DNA of 14,456 nt from Bacillota bacterium (GTDB lineage Bacteria; Bacillota; Clostridia; Acetivibrionales; DTU013), in NCBI GenBank assembly GCA_023415815.1, contig JAEZJL010000297.1, positions 1-14,456 of the forward strand. The letters run 5' to 3'. Of the stretch, positions 1 through 6,433 are shown one piece after another. Each line of letters starts with the position of its first letter. Positions within the stretch are counted from its first letter, which is position 1. The notes under the pieces are model-generated. The model did not search any database. It saw only the letters and a program-made list of their open reading frames with translations, and had not been told where the DNA came from. The position numbers and the translations under genes were made by a program.

Positions 1-1
1 G

Positions 2-145
2 TTCTGGACTACATCCGAAATACAGAAAAAAACCGTAAGCTACGGCATTTGCCTTTTCGGGGGACTATGGATATTGCTATCGCACGTGCTGTTTGTGTTG
101 TTTGTCGCGCGAAGCCTTATATTTAAAACCGACAGGGATGCCTGA
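2..145 (+). CDS. Possible C-terminal end of a membrane protein (partial, cut by window edge)
   Basis: The second forward frame is open from the window edge to a TGA at 143-145, giving 47 codons. The peptide holds one strongly hydrophobic stretch of about 20-25 residues (including GLWILLSHVLFVLFVARSLI), followed by a short basic and polar tail ending KTDRDA. That is the pattern of a last transmembrane helix with a cytoplasmic tail. The first frame is also open, to 126, but reads as an implausible mixed-charge peptide. No family can be named from so short a piece. It ends 66 bases before the next gene on the same strand. It could also be a chance open frame. Confidence 0.35.
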   Translation, partial: FWTTSEIQKKTVSYGICLFGGLWILLSHVLFVLFVARSLIFKTDRDA

Positions 146-211
146 ATTTATATTCCGAAAATATTGCAGAACTGCGAAGCTGTATTGTAAGCAGCAAGGA
201 GGATACAAATT

Positions 212-490
212 ATGCCGCTTGACGCCTTAACGCTAATTTATCTTGCCCTGCTTTTCTTTGTCCTATTTCTGGTCATAAGAGCCGCCATCAACGGGTCCGA
301 TCTCGCAAGGGACGTCAGAAAAATAAGGACTCTTATGGAAACCAGGCTTATTACTGAGCAGCAGACAGAAAAGGACAAAACAGAGGAAGCGGTTGAGGAA
401 GCTGTGGAAGACAGTATCTGCCCGGCTTGCGGAGAGGAATTATCCGCCGGGGATAAAGAGTGTCCGGCTTGCGGTTTGACGGTAAAATAG
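212..490 (+). CDS. Small membrane-anchored zinc-ribbon protein, function unknown
   Basis: A 92-residue protein preceded by a good AGGAGG ribosome binding site nine bases before the ATG, which supports the gene and its start. Residues about 6-24 (TLIYLALLFFVLFLVIRAAI) form one transmembrane segment. A charged, probably helical middle part follows, very acidic around residues 55-68 (EEAVEEAVEDS). The C-terminus carries two CPACG knuckles about 14 residues apart, a typical zinc-ribbon pair that should bind one zinc ion. The topology is probably N-terminal anchor with the ribbon in the cytoplasm. I recognise the architecture but no named family. The gene ends 15 bases before the stop codon of the convergent coiled-coil gene, with no clear terminator between them. 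Confidence 0.75.
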   Translation: MPLDALTLIYLALLFFVLFLVIRAAINGSDLARDVRKIRTLMETRLITEQQTEKDKTEEAVEEAVEDSICPACGEELSAGDKECPACGLTVK

Positions 491-505
491 TCCTGACGAA
501 CCGGC

Positions 506-1126
506 TCATTTTCCCCCTTTCAGGACCTTGAACGCCACTTCCTGCCTTTCGAGCTTGTCGGATAAGCCGTCCACTTTGATCTCAAGTGCTCCCAGCTTTT
601 CATACGTCTGTTTGTATCCGTCGAACAGAACTTTAGAACTGTCCTTGAATTCGCTCTCAAGCACTGTAACCTGATTTCCTAAGGTTCTTATCTCTTTAGT
701 CACGCTCTGGATATCCGTGGTATTGCTTTGGATATCTCTAGACATACTCTGGACATCCCTGCTCAGGCTTTGGATGTCATTCGTATTGCTCTGGACGTCC
801 CTGCTTAGGCTTTGGATGTCATTCGTATTGCTCTGGATAACCCTGTTCAGGCTTTGAATGTCATTCGTATTGCTCTGGATAACCCTGTTCAGGCTTTGAA
901 TATCATTCGTATTGCCTTGGATGTCCTCGTTCATACTCCGGATATCGCTGTTCATGTTTCTAATATCATCGATATTGCTTTGAATATCTTTGTTTAAACT
1001 CTGGACATCCCTGCTCATGCTTTGAATATCTTTGGTATTGTTGTCCACCTTTTCGGTAATATCTTTCCTGAACTCGGTAAACTCGCTGTACATCCTGGTC
1101 AGAAGCTCAAAGGATTTATCTTCCAA
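506..1126 (-). CDS. Coiled-coil repeat protein, function unknown
   Basis: A 206-residue protein that is almost wholly coiled coil. From about residue 22 to 148 it is a chain of heptads of the form xxxDIQS, with I/V/L at regular core positions. Residues 72-127 are four nearly perfect 14-residue units (NTNDIQSLNRVIQS or NTNDIQSLSRDVQS). The non-repeating C-terminus (about 150-206) is also helical and ends KVLKGGK. There is no signal peptide, membrane segment or cysteine. The start is a TTG: a GAGGAGG site lies ten bases upstream, an in-frame TGA sits three codons before it, and the nearby ATG is in another frame. A strong promoter precedes the gene. It resembles the many clostridial proteins with repeated heptads, but I cannot assign a role. 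Confidence 0.75.
   Translation of the reverse strand: MEDKSFELLTRMYSEFTEFRKDITEKVDNNTKDIQSMSRDVQSLNKDIQSNIDDIRNMNSDIRSMNEDIQGNTNDIQSLNRVIQSNTNDIQSLNRVIQSNTNDIQSLSRDVQSNTNDIQSLSRDVQSMSRDIQSNTTDIQSVTKEIRTLGNQVTVLESEFKDSSKVLFDGYKQTYEKLGALEIKVDGLSDKLERQEVAFKVLKGGK
746..913 (-). repeat. Four tandem 42-bp repeats inside the coiled-coil gene
   Basis: Four consecutive 42-bp units encode residues 72-127 of the coiled-coil protein. Neighbouring units are nearly identical at DNA level; for example the piece CTGGATAACCCTGTTCAGG occurs twice exactly 42 bases apart on the plus strand. More diverged 21- and 42-base units flank them. The period is a multiple of 21, so gain or loss of units keeps both the reading frame and the heptad register. 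This is a coding repeat and not a CRISPR array, because there are no unique spacers. Confidence 0.85.
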
Positions 1127-1159
1127 TATATGTCATCCTCCTCGGAAATTGGTAATCAC

Positions 1160-1188
1160 ATTATACCATTCCACCGACTCGTTGTGAA
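1160..1188 (-). promoter_or_regulatory. Sigma-A-type promoter for the coiled-coil gene
   Basis: On the minus strand TTCACA (1188-1183; five of six matches to TTGACA) is separated by 17 bases from a perfect TATAAT (1165-1160), which also carries the extended TG motif (TGGTATAAT). Transcription would start near 1153, about 27 bases before the TTG start, which leaves room for the GAGGAGG site. Confidence 0.7.
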
Positions 1189-1255
1189 GAGGCATTAATC
1201 GATATTTTATTGCCTGTTCCACAGCAGCGGAGTCCTCGCTGCCTTCTGCAAAGGC

Positions 1256-1282
1256 AAAGGGCGGAGCCCGGCTCCGCCCTTT
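1256..1282 (-). terminator. Intrinsic terminator after gpmI
   Basis: A 12-bp perfect GC-rich stem, AAAGGGCGGAGC (1256-1267) pairing with 1271-1282, with a three-base loop, begins about ten bases past the gpmI stop codon. In the gpmI transcript it is followed by a U-rich but interrupted tail (TTTGCCTTTGC). It lies upstream of the coiled-coil gene's own promoter, so that gene is a separate unit. Confidence 0.75.
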
Positions 1283-1291
1283 CAAATCACT

Positions 1292-2827
1292 TTACTTCTC
1301 TATCAGCGACTGTCCCGTCATTTCAGCCGGCTTCTCAAGCCCCAGTATCTCCAGCATGGTGGGGGCCAGGTCGGCAAGCCTTCCTTCCTTGAGCTTCACA
1401 TCTCCGAGGCCTATGCCCATCAGCGGCACGACATTCGTCGTATGCGCAGTAAAGGGGCCTCCCGTATCGTAGTCTATCATCTGCTCGGCATTCCCGTGAT
1501 CAGCCGTAATCAGCACAACACCGTCTTGCTCCAGAACGGCGGGCACTATTCTGCCAAGGCAGCTGTCAACGGTCTCAACTGCAGAAACTGCGGCGCTCAT
1601 GATGCCTGTATGTCCAACCATGTCGCAGTTGGCAAAGTTCAGCACGATCACATCATACAGCCTGGAATTTACCCTCTTGAGCATCTCTTCCGTCACTTCA
1701 TAAGCGCTCATCTCTGGCTTGAGATCATAGGTTGCCACCTTCGGCGAGGGTATGAGCGCCCTGTCCTCTCCCTCGTACATGGCCTCGACGCCTCCGTTGA
1801 AGAAGAAGGTCACGTGCGCATACTTTTCTGTCTCGGCGATCCTGAGCTGCTTGTAGCCCAGGCGGCTGATATATTCTCCGAAGGTGTTGGTCAGGCCTTC
1901 CGGCTTGAAAGCTACCGTAACATTAGGCAGCGTCTTGTCATACTGAGTCATGCATACATAAGTCAATGGCAGGAAGCCCAGCGGCCTTTCAAAGCCCTTG
2001 AATTCAGGGTCGGTAAACGTCCTTGTTATCTCTCTTGCACGGTCGGGCCTGAAATTGAAGAAAATCACGGAATCGTTGCTGCCAATTGTTGCAACAGGCT
2101 TTCCGTCCCGCAGGATGACCGTAGGCTTAACAAATTCGTCGAATTCCTCTCTGGCGTAGGACTCCGCAACAGCCTGGCCGGCCGTAGGAGCTTCCAGCCC
2201 CTTGCCGAGCACCATGGCGTCGTAGGCCTGCTTCACTCTTTCCCATCGGTTGTCCCTGTCCATGGCGTAATACCTGCCCATAACGCTGGCTATGCTGCCC
2301 GTGCCGATTTCAAGAAGCTTCGCTTCCAGCTCCTCGACATAGGTCTTTGCGCTGTCGGGCGGGACGTCTCTTCCGTCAAAGAAGCAGTGCACGAACACAT
2401 CCTTGAGCCCCAACCTGTGAGCCAGCTCTATAAGCGCATACAGGTGCGTATTGTGGCTGTGCACCCCTCCGTCGGACAGAAGGCCGTACAGGTGCAGCTT
2501 CGTGCCGTGCTTTTTGCAGTTGTCTATTGCGGCGATGAATTCCTGCTTTGAGTAGAAATCTCCGTCTTCTATGGATTTTGTAATCCTTGTGAGCTCCTGG
2601 TAGACGATCCTGCCCGCTCCGATATTGGTATGGCCAACCTCGGAGTTGCCCATCTGGCCTTTGGGCAGGCCGACATCCATGCCGCTGGTGTGGATTACCG
2701 TGTTGGGATATGCCTTCATAAGCCTGTCTATATTGGGCTTGCTGGCGGCCTTTATGGCGTTCCCCTCTTCACGCGGGTTGACGCCGAAGCCATCAAGAAT
2801 AATAAGTGTAACCAATTTATTTTTCAT
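1292..2827 (-). CDS. gpmI: 2,3-bisphosphoglycerate-independent phosphoglycerate mutase
   Basis: Interconverts 3-phosphoglycerate and 2-phosphoglycerate in glycolysis and gluconeogenesis through a phosphoserine intermediate, with Mn2+ and no 2,3-BPG cofactor; cytosolic. The 511-residue length is normal for the family. The alkaline-phosphatase-type metal site is visible at both ends: Asp12 in LIILDGFG and the ITADHGNAEQM motif near residue 445. The catalytic serine is Ser62 in QMGNSEVGHTNIG. The start has a GGGAGG site six bases upstream. The gene is in the same direction as gap and pgk-tpi but is separated from them by a strong terminator (2962-2996), so it probably has its own promoter. A terminator also follows it, and no enolase gene comes next, unlike many gap-pgk-tpi-gpm-eno operons of Firmicutes. 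Confidence 0.97.
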   Translation of the reverse strand: MKNKLVTLIILDGFGVNPREEGNAIKAASKPNIDRLMKAYPNTVIHTSGMDVGLPKGQMGNSEVGHTNIGAGRIVYQELTRITKSIEDGDFYSKQEFIAAIDNCKKHGTKLHLYGLLSDGGVHSHNTHLYALIELAHRLGLKDVFVHCFFDGRDVPPDSAKTYVEELEAKLLEIGTGSIASVMGRYYAMDRDNRWERVKQAYDAMVLGKGLEAPTAGQAVAESYAREEFDEFVKPTVILRDGKPVATIGSNDSVIFFNFRPDRAREITRTFTDPEFKGFERPLGFLPLTYVCMTQYDKTLPNVTVAFKPEGLTNTFGEYISRLGYKQLRIAETEKYAHVTFFFNGGVEAMYEGEDRALIPSPKVATYDLKPEMSAYEVTEEMLKRVNSRLYDVIVLNFANCDMVGHTGIMSAAVSAVETVDSCLGRIVPAVLEQDGVVLITADHGNAEQMIDYDTGGPFTAHTTNVVPLMGIGLGDVKLKEGRLADLAPTMLEILGLEKPAEMTGQSLIEK

Positions 2828-2888
2828 ATAAAACCTCCCATTCGCTATCTATAATGCAAAAAGAATCCATACATGAGTTTTCGCATTA

Positions 2889-2917
2889 ATATTACCTTGC
2901 CCGGCCTGTTGTATAAA
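2889..2917 (-). promoter_or_regulatory. Weak candidate promoter for gpmI
   Basis: The minus strand has TTTATA (2917-2912; four of six) and TAATAT (2894-2889; four of six) 17 bases apart, downstream of the pgk-tpi terminator and about 60 bases before the gpmI start. The terminator implies that some promoter should be here. This is the best-spaced pair I found, but the region is AT-rich and the match is modest. Confidence 0.3.
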
Positions 2918-2961
2918 TTAATCCATCCCTTATATAAGTCCTTTATGAAGCTTTTATAGTA

Positions 2962-2996
2962 AAAAATCAGCAGGGCATCAATCCCTGCTGATTTTT
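2962..2996 (-). terminator. Strong intrinsic terminator after pgk-tpi
   Basis: A perfect 14-bp stem (left arm 2962-2975, right arm 2983-2996, core CAGCAGGG/CCCTGCTG) with a seven-base loop lies about 40 bases beyond the pgk-tpi stop. The arms end in A and T runs, so the minus-strand transcript ends in six U residues. The symmetric A/T runs could also stop transcription on the plus strand, but no plus-strand gene is here. Confidence 0.88.
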
Positions 2997-3035
2997 GTGA
3001 TCGGCAGTAGCGCCGCCATACATTCACAGCTTCGT

Positions 3036-4982
3036 TCAGCCGTCGTACTTCACTATTTTTTCAAAATCGTCCAGCTTCAAGCTTGCACCGCCAACCAGAC
3101 CGCCGTCTATGTCGGACATGTTGAACAGCTCGCCCGCATTAGCCGCCGTTACGCTTCCGCCGTACTGTACGCGTACGGCCTCGGCAGTCTCCTCGTCATA
3201 CAGCGCCTTCACGGTTTCCCTGATGATGGAGCAAACCTCGTTTGCCTGCTCGTTGGTAGCCGTCTTGCCAGTGCCTATGGCCCATATCGGCTCATACGCG
3301 ATTACAAGCTGCTTGACCTGTTCCGCGCTGAGTCCGAGCAGAGCTATCTTCACCTGGTACCTTACAAGATCCGCGGTGACTCCCTGTTCCCTCTGCGCAA
3401 GTGATTCGCCTACGCAAACGATGGGCTTGAGGCCGTATTTATATGCCGAATGCACCTTTTTGTTGACGGTTTCATCGGTCTCCGCAAAGTACTGCCTTCT
3501 CTCCGAGTGTCCGATGATTACATATTCCACGCCGAGATCCTTGAGCATGGGACCGGAGATTTCCCCGGTGAACGCTCCCTTTTCCTCCCAGTGAAAATTC
3601 TGCGCGCCGACCTTTATATTCGAGCCTTCGGCCGCCTTCAAAACGCCCGGCAGGGAAACGAAGGGGACGCATACGACTACTTCGGCCGCTCCGCCCGCTA
3701 CCCTTGGCTTGAGAGCTTCAACAAATTCAACGGCTTCCTTCGCAGTCTTGTTCATTTTCCAGTTGCCTGCCGCAATTTTCTTCCTGGGGTTTTTGTCCAG
3801 AAGGACCGCTATGCCCGGGAGCACCTTTCCTTCCAGGAATTCGAGCGAAGCGCCTCCGCCTGTGGAAATGTGCGTGATCTTATCGGCAAAGCCGAGCTGT
3901 TCGACCGCCGCGGCAGAGTCGCCGCCGCCGACGATCGATATCGCTCCCGATTCGGCAACAGCTTTTGCTATTTCCCTGGTCCCCGTGGCAAAGTTCGGGA
4001 ATTCGAAGACTCCCATCGGGCCGTTCCATATGATGGTCTTGGCCTTGCTTATTTCCTTGGAAAACTTCTCTATTGTGAGCGAGCCTATGTCCATGCCCAT
4101 CCAGCCATCCGGCATGTCGTCGGACGGTACGTATTTATGGTCGGTGTCGTTCTTGAATTCCTTGCCGACGATGCTTCCTATGGGAAGCAGAAGCCTGACG
4201 CCCTTCTTTTCGGCCTTCTCAAGAAGGTTCTTCGCAAGCCCGATCTTATCGTCCTCGCATATGGAGTTTCCTATTCTATAGCCTTTGGCCTTCAGGAAGG
4301 TATATGCCATCCCTCCGCCGATGATAAGCGTGTCGACCTTGTCTATGAGGTTTTCAATGACCTCTATTTTGTCGGAGACCTTGGCTCCGCCGAGTATCGC
4401 AACAAAAGGCCTTGCAGGATTTGAAAGCGCCTTGCCCATGACGTCGATTTCCTTCTCGATAAGGAAGCCGCACACCGCCGGAAGATAATCGGCCAGACCC
4501 GCCGTGGAGGCATGCGCCCTGTGGGCCGTGCCAAAGGCGTCGTTGACAAATATCTCAGCCAGGCTTGCCAGCTCCTTCGCAAATGCGGGGTCGTTCTTTT
4601 CCTCTTCCTTGTGGAACCTGACATTCTCAAGCATAAGGATTTCGCCGCTTTTAAGCGCGGCTGCCTTTGCCTTCGCATCCGCTCCGATTACGTCGGAAGC
4701 AATGATAACGGGCTTGCCGAGCAGTTCGCTGAGCCTTGCGGCCGTGGGCTTCATGCTGAATTTCGCTTCAGGTCCGCTTTTGGGCCTTCCGAGATGGGAT
4801 ACGAGTATGGTTTTCGCGCCCCTGTCCACAAGGTACTTGATAGTGGGAACGGCGCCGATGATGCGTTTATCGTCGGTTATGTTCAGGTTTTCATCCAACG
4901 GTACGTTGAAATCCACCCTGACGATGACCTTTTTGCCATTTACGTCGATATCCTCTATTGTCTTTTTATTGTATGCTGCCAT
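3036..4982 (-). CDS. Bifunctional phosphoglycerate kinase / triosephosphate isomerase (fusion)
   Basis: One uninterrupted 648-residue reading frame carries two glycolytic enzymes. Residues 1-396 are a full phosphoglycerate kinase (1,3-bisphosphoglycerate + ADP to 3-phosphoglycerate + ATP): RVDFNVPLD (22-30), SHLGRPK (62-68) and the nucleotide loop GGGDSAAAVEQLG (352-364). Residues 401-648 are a full triosephosphate isomerase: NWKMN with catalytic Lys409, GHSERR with His492, AYEPIW with base Glu564, and the phosphate-binding YGGSV (607-611). There is essentially no linker. The start is the ATG nine bases after GGAGG; an in-frame ATG touching that site is too close. Thermotoga maritima is the known example of a PGK-TIM fusion, of very similar size. 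The gene lies 86 bases downstream of gap and is followed by a strong terminator. All catalytic residues are present, so both activities are expected. Confidence 0.95.
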   Translation of the reverse strand: MAAYNKKTIEDIDVNGKKVIVRVDFNVPLDENLNITDDKRIIGAVPTIKYLVDRGAKTILVSHLGRPKSGPEAKFSMKPTAARLSELLGKPVIIASDVIGADAKAKAAALKSGEILMLENVRFHKEEEKNDPAFAKELASLAEIFVNDAFGTAHRAHASTAGLADYLPAVCGFLIEKEIDVMGKALSNPARPFVAILGGAKVSDKIEVIENLIDKVDTLIIGGGMAYTFLKAKGYRIGNSICEDDKIGLAKNLLEKAEKKGVRLLLPIGSIVGKEFKNDTDHKYVPSDDMPDGWMGMDIGSLTIEKFSKEISKAKTIIWNGPMGVFEFPNFATGTREIAKAVAESGAISIVGGGDSAAAVEQLGFADKITHISTGGGASLEFLEGKVLPGIAVLLDKNPRKKIAAGNWKMNKTAKEAVEFVEALKPRVAGGAAEVVVCVPFVSLPGVLKAAEGSNIKVGAQNFHWEEKGAFTGEISGPMLKDLGVEYVIIGHSERRQYFAETDETVNKKVHSAYKYGLKPIVCVGESLAQREQGVTADLVRYQVKIALLGLSAEQVKQLVIAYEPIWAIGTGKTATNEQANEVCSIIRETVKALYDEETAEAVRVQYGGSVTAANAGELFNMSDIDGGLVGGASLKLDDFEKIVKYDG

Positions 4983-5016
4983 ACCATTCATCCTCCAATT
5001 TATCAGAAAATTTAAA

Positions 5017-5053
5017 AGGTCCACCCTTAACCACTAAGGGCAAGAGTAGACCT
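5017..5053 (-). terminator. Hairpin between gap and pgk-tpi (attenuator, weak terminator or processing site)
   Basis: A two-part stem lies in the 86-base gap between the genes. The inner stem is CCCTTA/TAAGGG (5024-5029 with 5035-5040), with a five-base loop. The outer stem is AGGTC/GACCT (5017-5021 with 5049-5053), with unpaired bases between the two. In the transcript the outer arm runs straight into TTTTAAATTTT. The stem is much weaker than the terminator at 2962-2996, and pgk-tpi shows no other promoter. Partial termination or RNA processing that adjusts gap versus pgk-tpi expression is therefore more likely than a full stop. Confidence 0.5.
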
Positions 5054-5068
5054 CAAAATAAAATTCCT

Positions 5069-6079
5069 TTATTTAGCGTCAACCTTTGCCATGTAGCTTA
5101 TAAGGTCAACAACCTTGTTTGAATATCCCCACTCGTTGTCATACCAGGAAACCAGCTTGACAAAGGAGTCGTTGAGGGCTATGCCGGCTTTTGCGTCAAA
5201 GATGGAGGTGCGCGGATCGTGTATGAAGTCTGAGGAAACAACCTCGTCTTCGGTATATCCGAGGATGCCCTTCATTTCGTTTTCGGAAGCCTTCTTGACG
5301 GCCGCTTTGATTTCCTCATAAGTTGCGGGCTTTGCAAGACGGCAGGTGAGGTCTACGACCGACACGTCAACCGTCGGAACCCTGAAGGACATGCCGGTGA
5401 GCTTGCCCTTGAGTTCGGGAATAACGCTTCCTACGGCCTTTGCAGCGCCGGTAGACGAAGGGATGATGTTGTGCGCAGCCGCGCGTCCGCCTCTCCAGTC
5501 CTTCTTGGAGGGTCCGTCGACCGTCTTCTGTGTTGCGGTGATGGAATGAACCGTGGTCATGAGTCCTTCAACAATGCCGAAATTGTCGTTGATGACCTTT
5601 GCAAGCGGCGCCAGACAGTTGGTGGTGCAGGATGCATTGGAAACCACGTTCATATCCTTGCTGTACTTGCCCTGATTGACGCCCATTACAAACATCGGGG
5701 CATCCTTTGAGGGAGCGCTGATAACGACCTTCTTCGCGCCGCCCTTGAAATGTGCGGAAGCTTTCTCGACATCCGTGAATACACCGGTGGATTCCACTAT
5801 GTATTCCGCTCCGCATTCGCTCCATGGGATCTCTTCGGCCTTCATTGCAGCGTAAACAGCTATCTTTTTACCGTTAACTACGAGCTTGCCGTCCTCTACG
5901 GATATGGAGCCCTTGAACTGCCCATGCACGGTATCGTACCTCAACATGTAGGTCATGTACTCAAGATCGATAAAAGGATCGTTTATGCCCTTAACTTCAA
6001 TCTCGGGATTCTCGATTGCAGCTCTGAAAACCAGACGTCCGATTCTTCCAAAACCGTTAATTCCAACTTTTACTGCCAT
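5069..6079 (-). CDS. gap: Glyceraldehyde-3-phosphate dehydrogenase (NAD-type, glycolytic)
   Basis: Oxidises and phosphorylates glyceraldehyde 3-phosphate to 1,3-bisphosphoglycerate with NAD+; a cytosolic tetramer in this family. The 336-residue length is typical. The N-terminal Rossmann motif is NGFGRIGR (8-15). The catalytic centre ASCTTNC holds Cys151, with the partner His178 in TTVHS. The segment INDPFIDLEYM (32-42) is of the type shared with eukaryotic GapC and several clostridial glycolytic enzymes, and Asp34 fits NAD rather than NADP preference. A GGGAGGT site eight bases before the ATG supports the start. It is the first gene of the glycolytic block, behind its own strong promoter. No CggR-like repressor gene lies upstream. 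Confidence 0.97.
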   Translation of the reverse strand: MAVKVGINGFGRIGRLVFRAAIENPEIEVKGINDPFIDLEYMTYMLRYDTVHGQFKGSISVEDGKLVVNGKKIAVYAAMKAEEIPWSECGAEYIVESTGVFTDVEKASAHFKGGAKKVVISAPSKDAPMFVMGVNQGKYSKDMNVVSNASCTTNCLAPLAKVINDNFGIVEGLMTTVHSITATQKTVDGPSKKDWRGGRAAAHNIIPSSTGAAKAVGSVIPELKGKLTGMSFRVPTVDVSVVDLTCRLAKPATYEEIKAAVKKASENEMKGILGYTEDEVVSSDFIHDPRTSIFDAKAGIALNDSFVKLVSWYDNEWGYSNKVVDLISYMAKVDAK

Positions 6080-6153
6080 GTCTATTTACCTCCCATATAA
6101 TTATGTTATGAATATAATTCTTTTATTGGATAAGTTTAACCCAAACCATAAAT

Positions 6154-6182
6154 ATTTTATATTATTTCATTTTGCTTTTCAA
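6154..6182 (-). promoter_or_regulatory. Sigma-A-type promoter for gap (and pgk-tpi)
   Basis: On the minus strand TTGAAA (6182-6177; five of six) and TAAAAT (6159-6154; five of six) are exactly 17 bases apart in an AT-rich stretch. Transcription would start near 6147, giving a leader of about 70 bases before the gap ATG. No other convincing promoter lies between here and pgk-tpi. Confidence 0.65.
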
Positions 6183-6226
6183 TACTTAAGGTAAAAATAA
6201 ATAAATTTTTAACAAAGTGCTAATGT

Positions 6227-6269
6227 ACGGGGACACACCTCCAAAGTCCGTTGCGAGGTATGTCCCCGT
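6227..6269. repeat. GGGGACA inverted repeat, long imperfect hairpin
   Basis: The left arm 6227-6241 (ACGGGGACACACCTC) pairs with the right arm 6255-6269 (GAGGTATGTCCCCGT) over 15 positions with one mismatch, around a 13-base loop. No U-run follows on either strand, so it is not a classic intrinsic terminator, though it could protect the 3' end of the transcript that comes from the upstream DUF2156 gene. Dispersed GGGGACA...TGTCCCC palindromes of this kind are common in Firmicute and other genomes as REP-like elements. A copy count across the genome would decide that. Confidence 0.7.
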
Positions 6270-6395
6270 TTGAATTATCCGTAATCCAGGCCCCAAATTT
6301 TTTTGATGGGCATGTCCACGCCTGTATTATCCGTGATCCCGGCCTCCAAAATCCTTTAACGGGGATGTCCCGTTTGGAGTATCAGGACTACTTTG
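6237..6395. repeat. Degenerate tandem repeat, period 52-53 bp, about three copies
   Basis: The word ATGTCC recurs at 6260, 6312 and 6365, and ATTATCCGT recurs at 6274 and 6326, giving a period of 52-53. The two complete units (6266-6317 and 6318-6370) match at about 40 of 53 positions by hand count. A half unit lies before them (6237-6265, CCTCCAAA...ATGTCC) and a decaying one after them (from 6371). Together with the gap promoter region this fills the gene-free stretch 6080-6433. The period is not a multiple of three and I see no conserved reading frame, so it is probably non-coding. It overlaps the right arm of the GGGGACA hairpin. Confidence 0.65.
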
Positions 6396-6433
6396 CACGG
6401 CTTTATATTATCCATTTTGCGGAGAAAGTATTC

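Noticed and set aside
490..526. GTCCTGA/TCAGGAC inverted repeat between the two convergent genes at the left end
   Set aside because: Seven base pairs around a 23-base loop, with no U-run on either side, is too weak to call a terminator.
746..913. Regular repeats that could suggest a CRISPR array
   Set aside because: The repeats are directly adjacent, there are no unique spacers, and the 42-bp period encodes a clean coiled-coil heptad pattern.
1442..2551. Long open frame on the plus strand opposite gpmI (369 codons)
   Set aside because: It lies wholly antisense to a gene with every expected catalytic motif. Its peptide shows no family features and it has no ribosome binding site. It is a codon-composition shadow.
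3450..4424. Long open frame on the plus strand opposite pgk-tpi (324 codons)
   Set aside because: It is antisense to a certain gene, lacks recognisable motifs and has no start signals.
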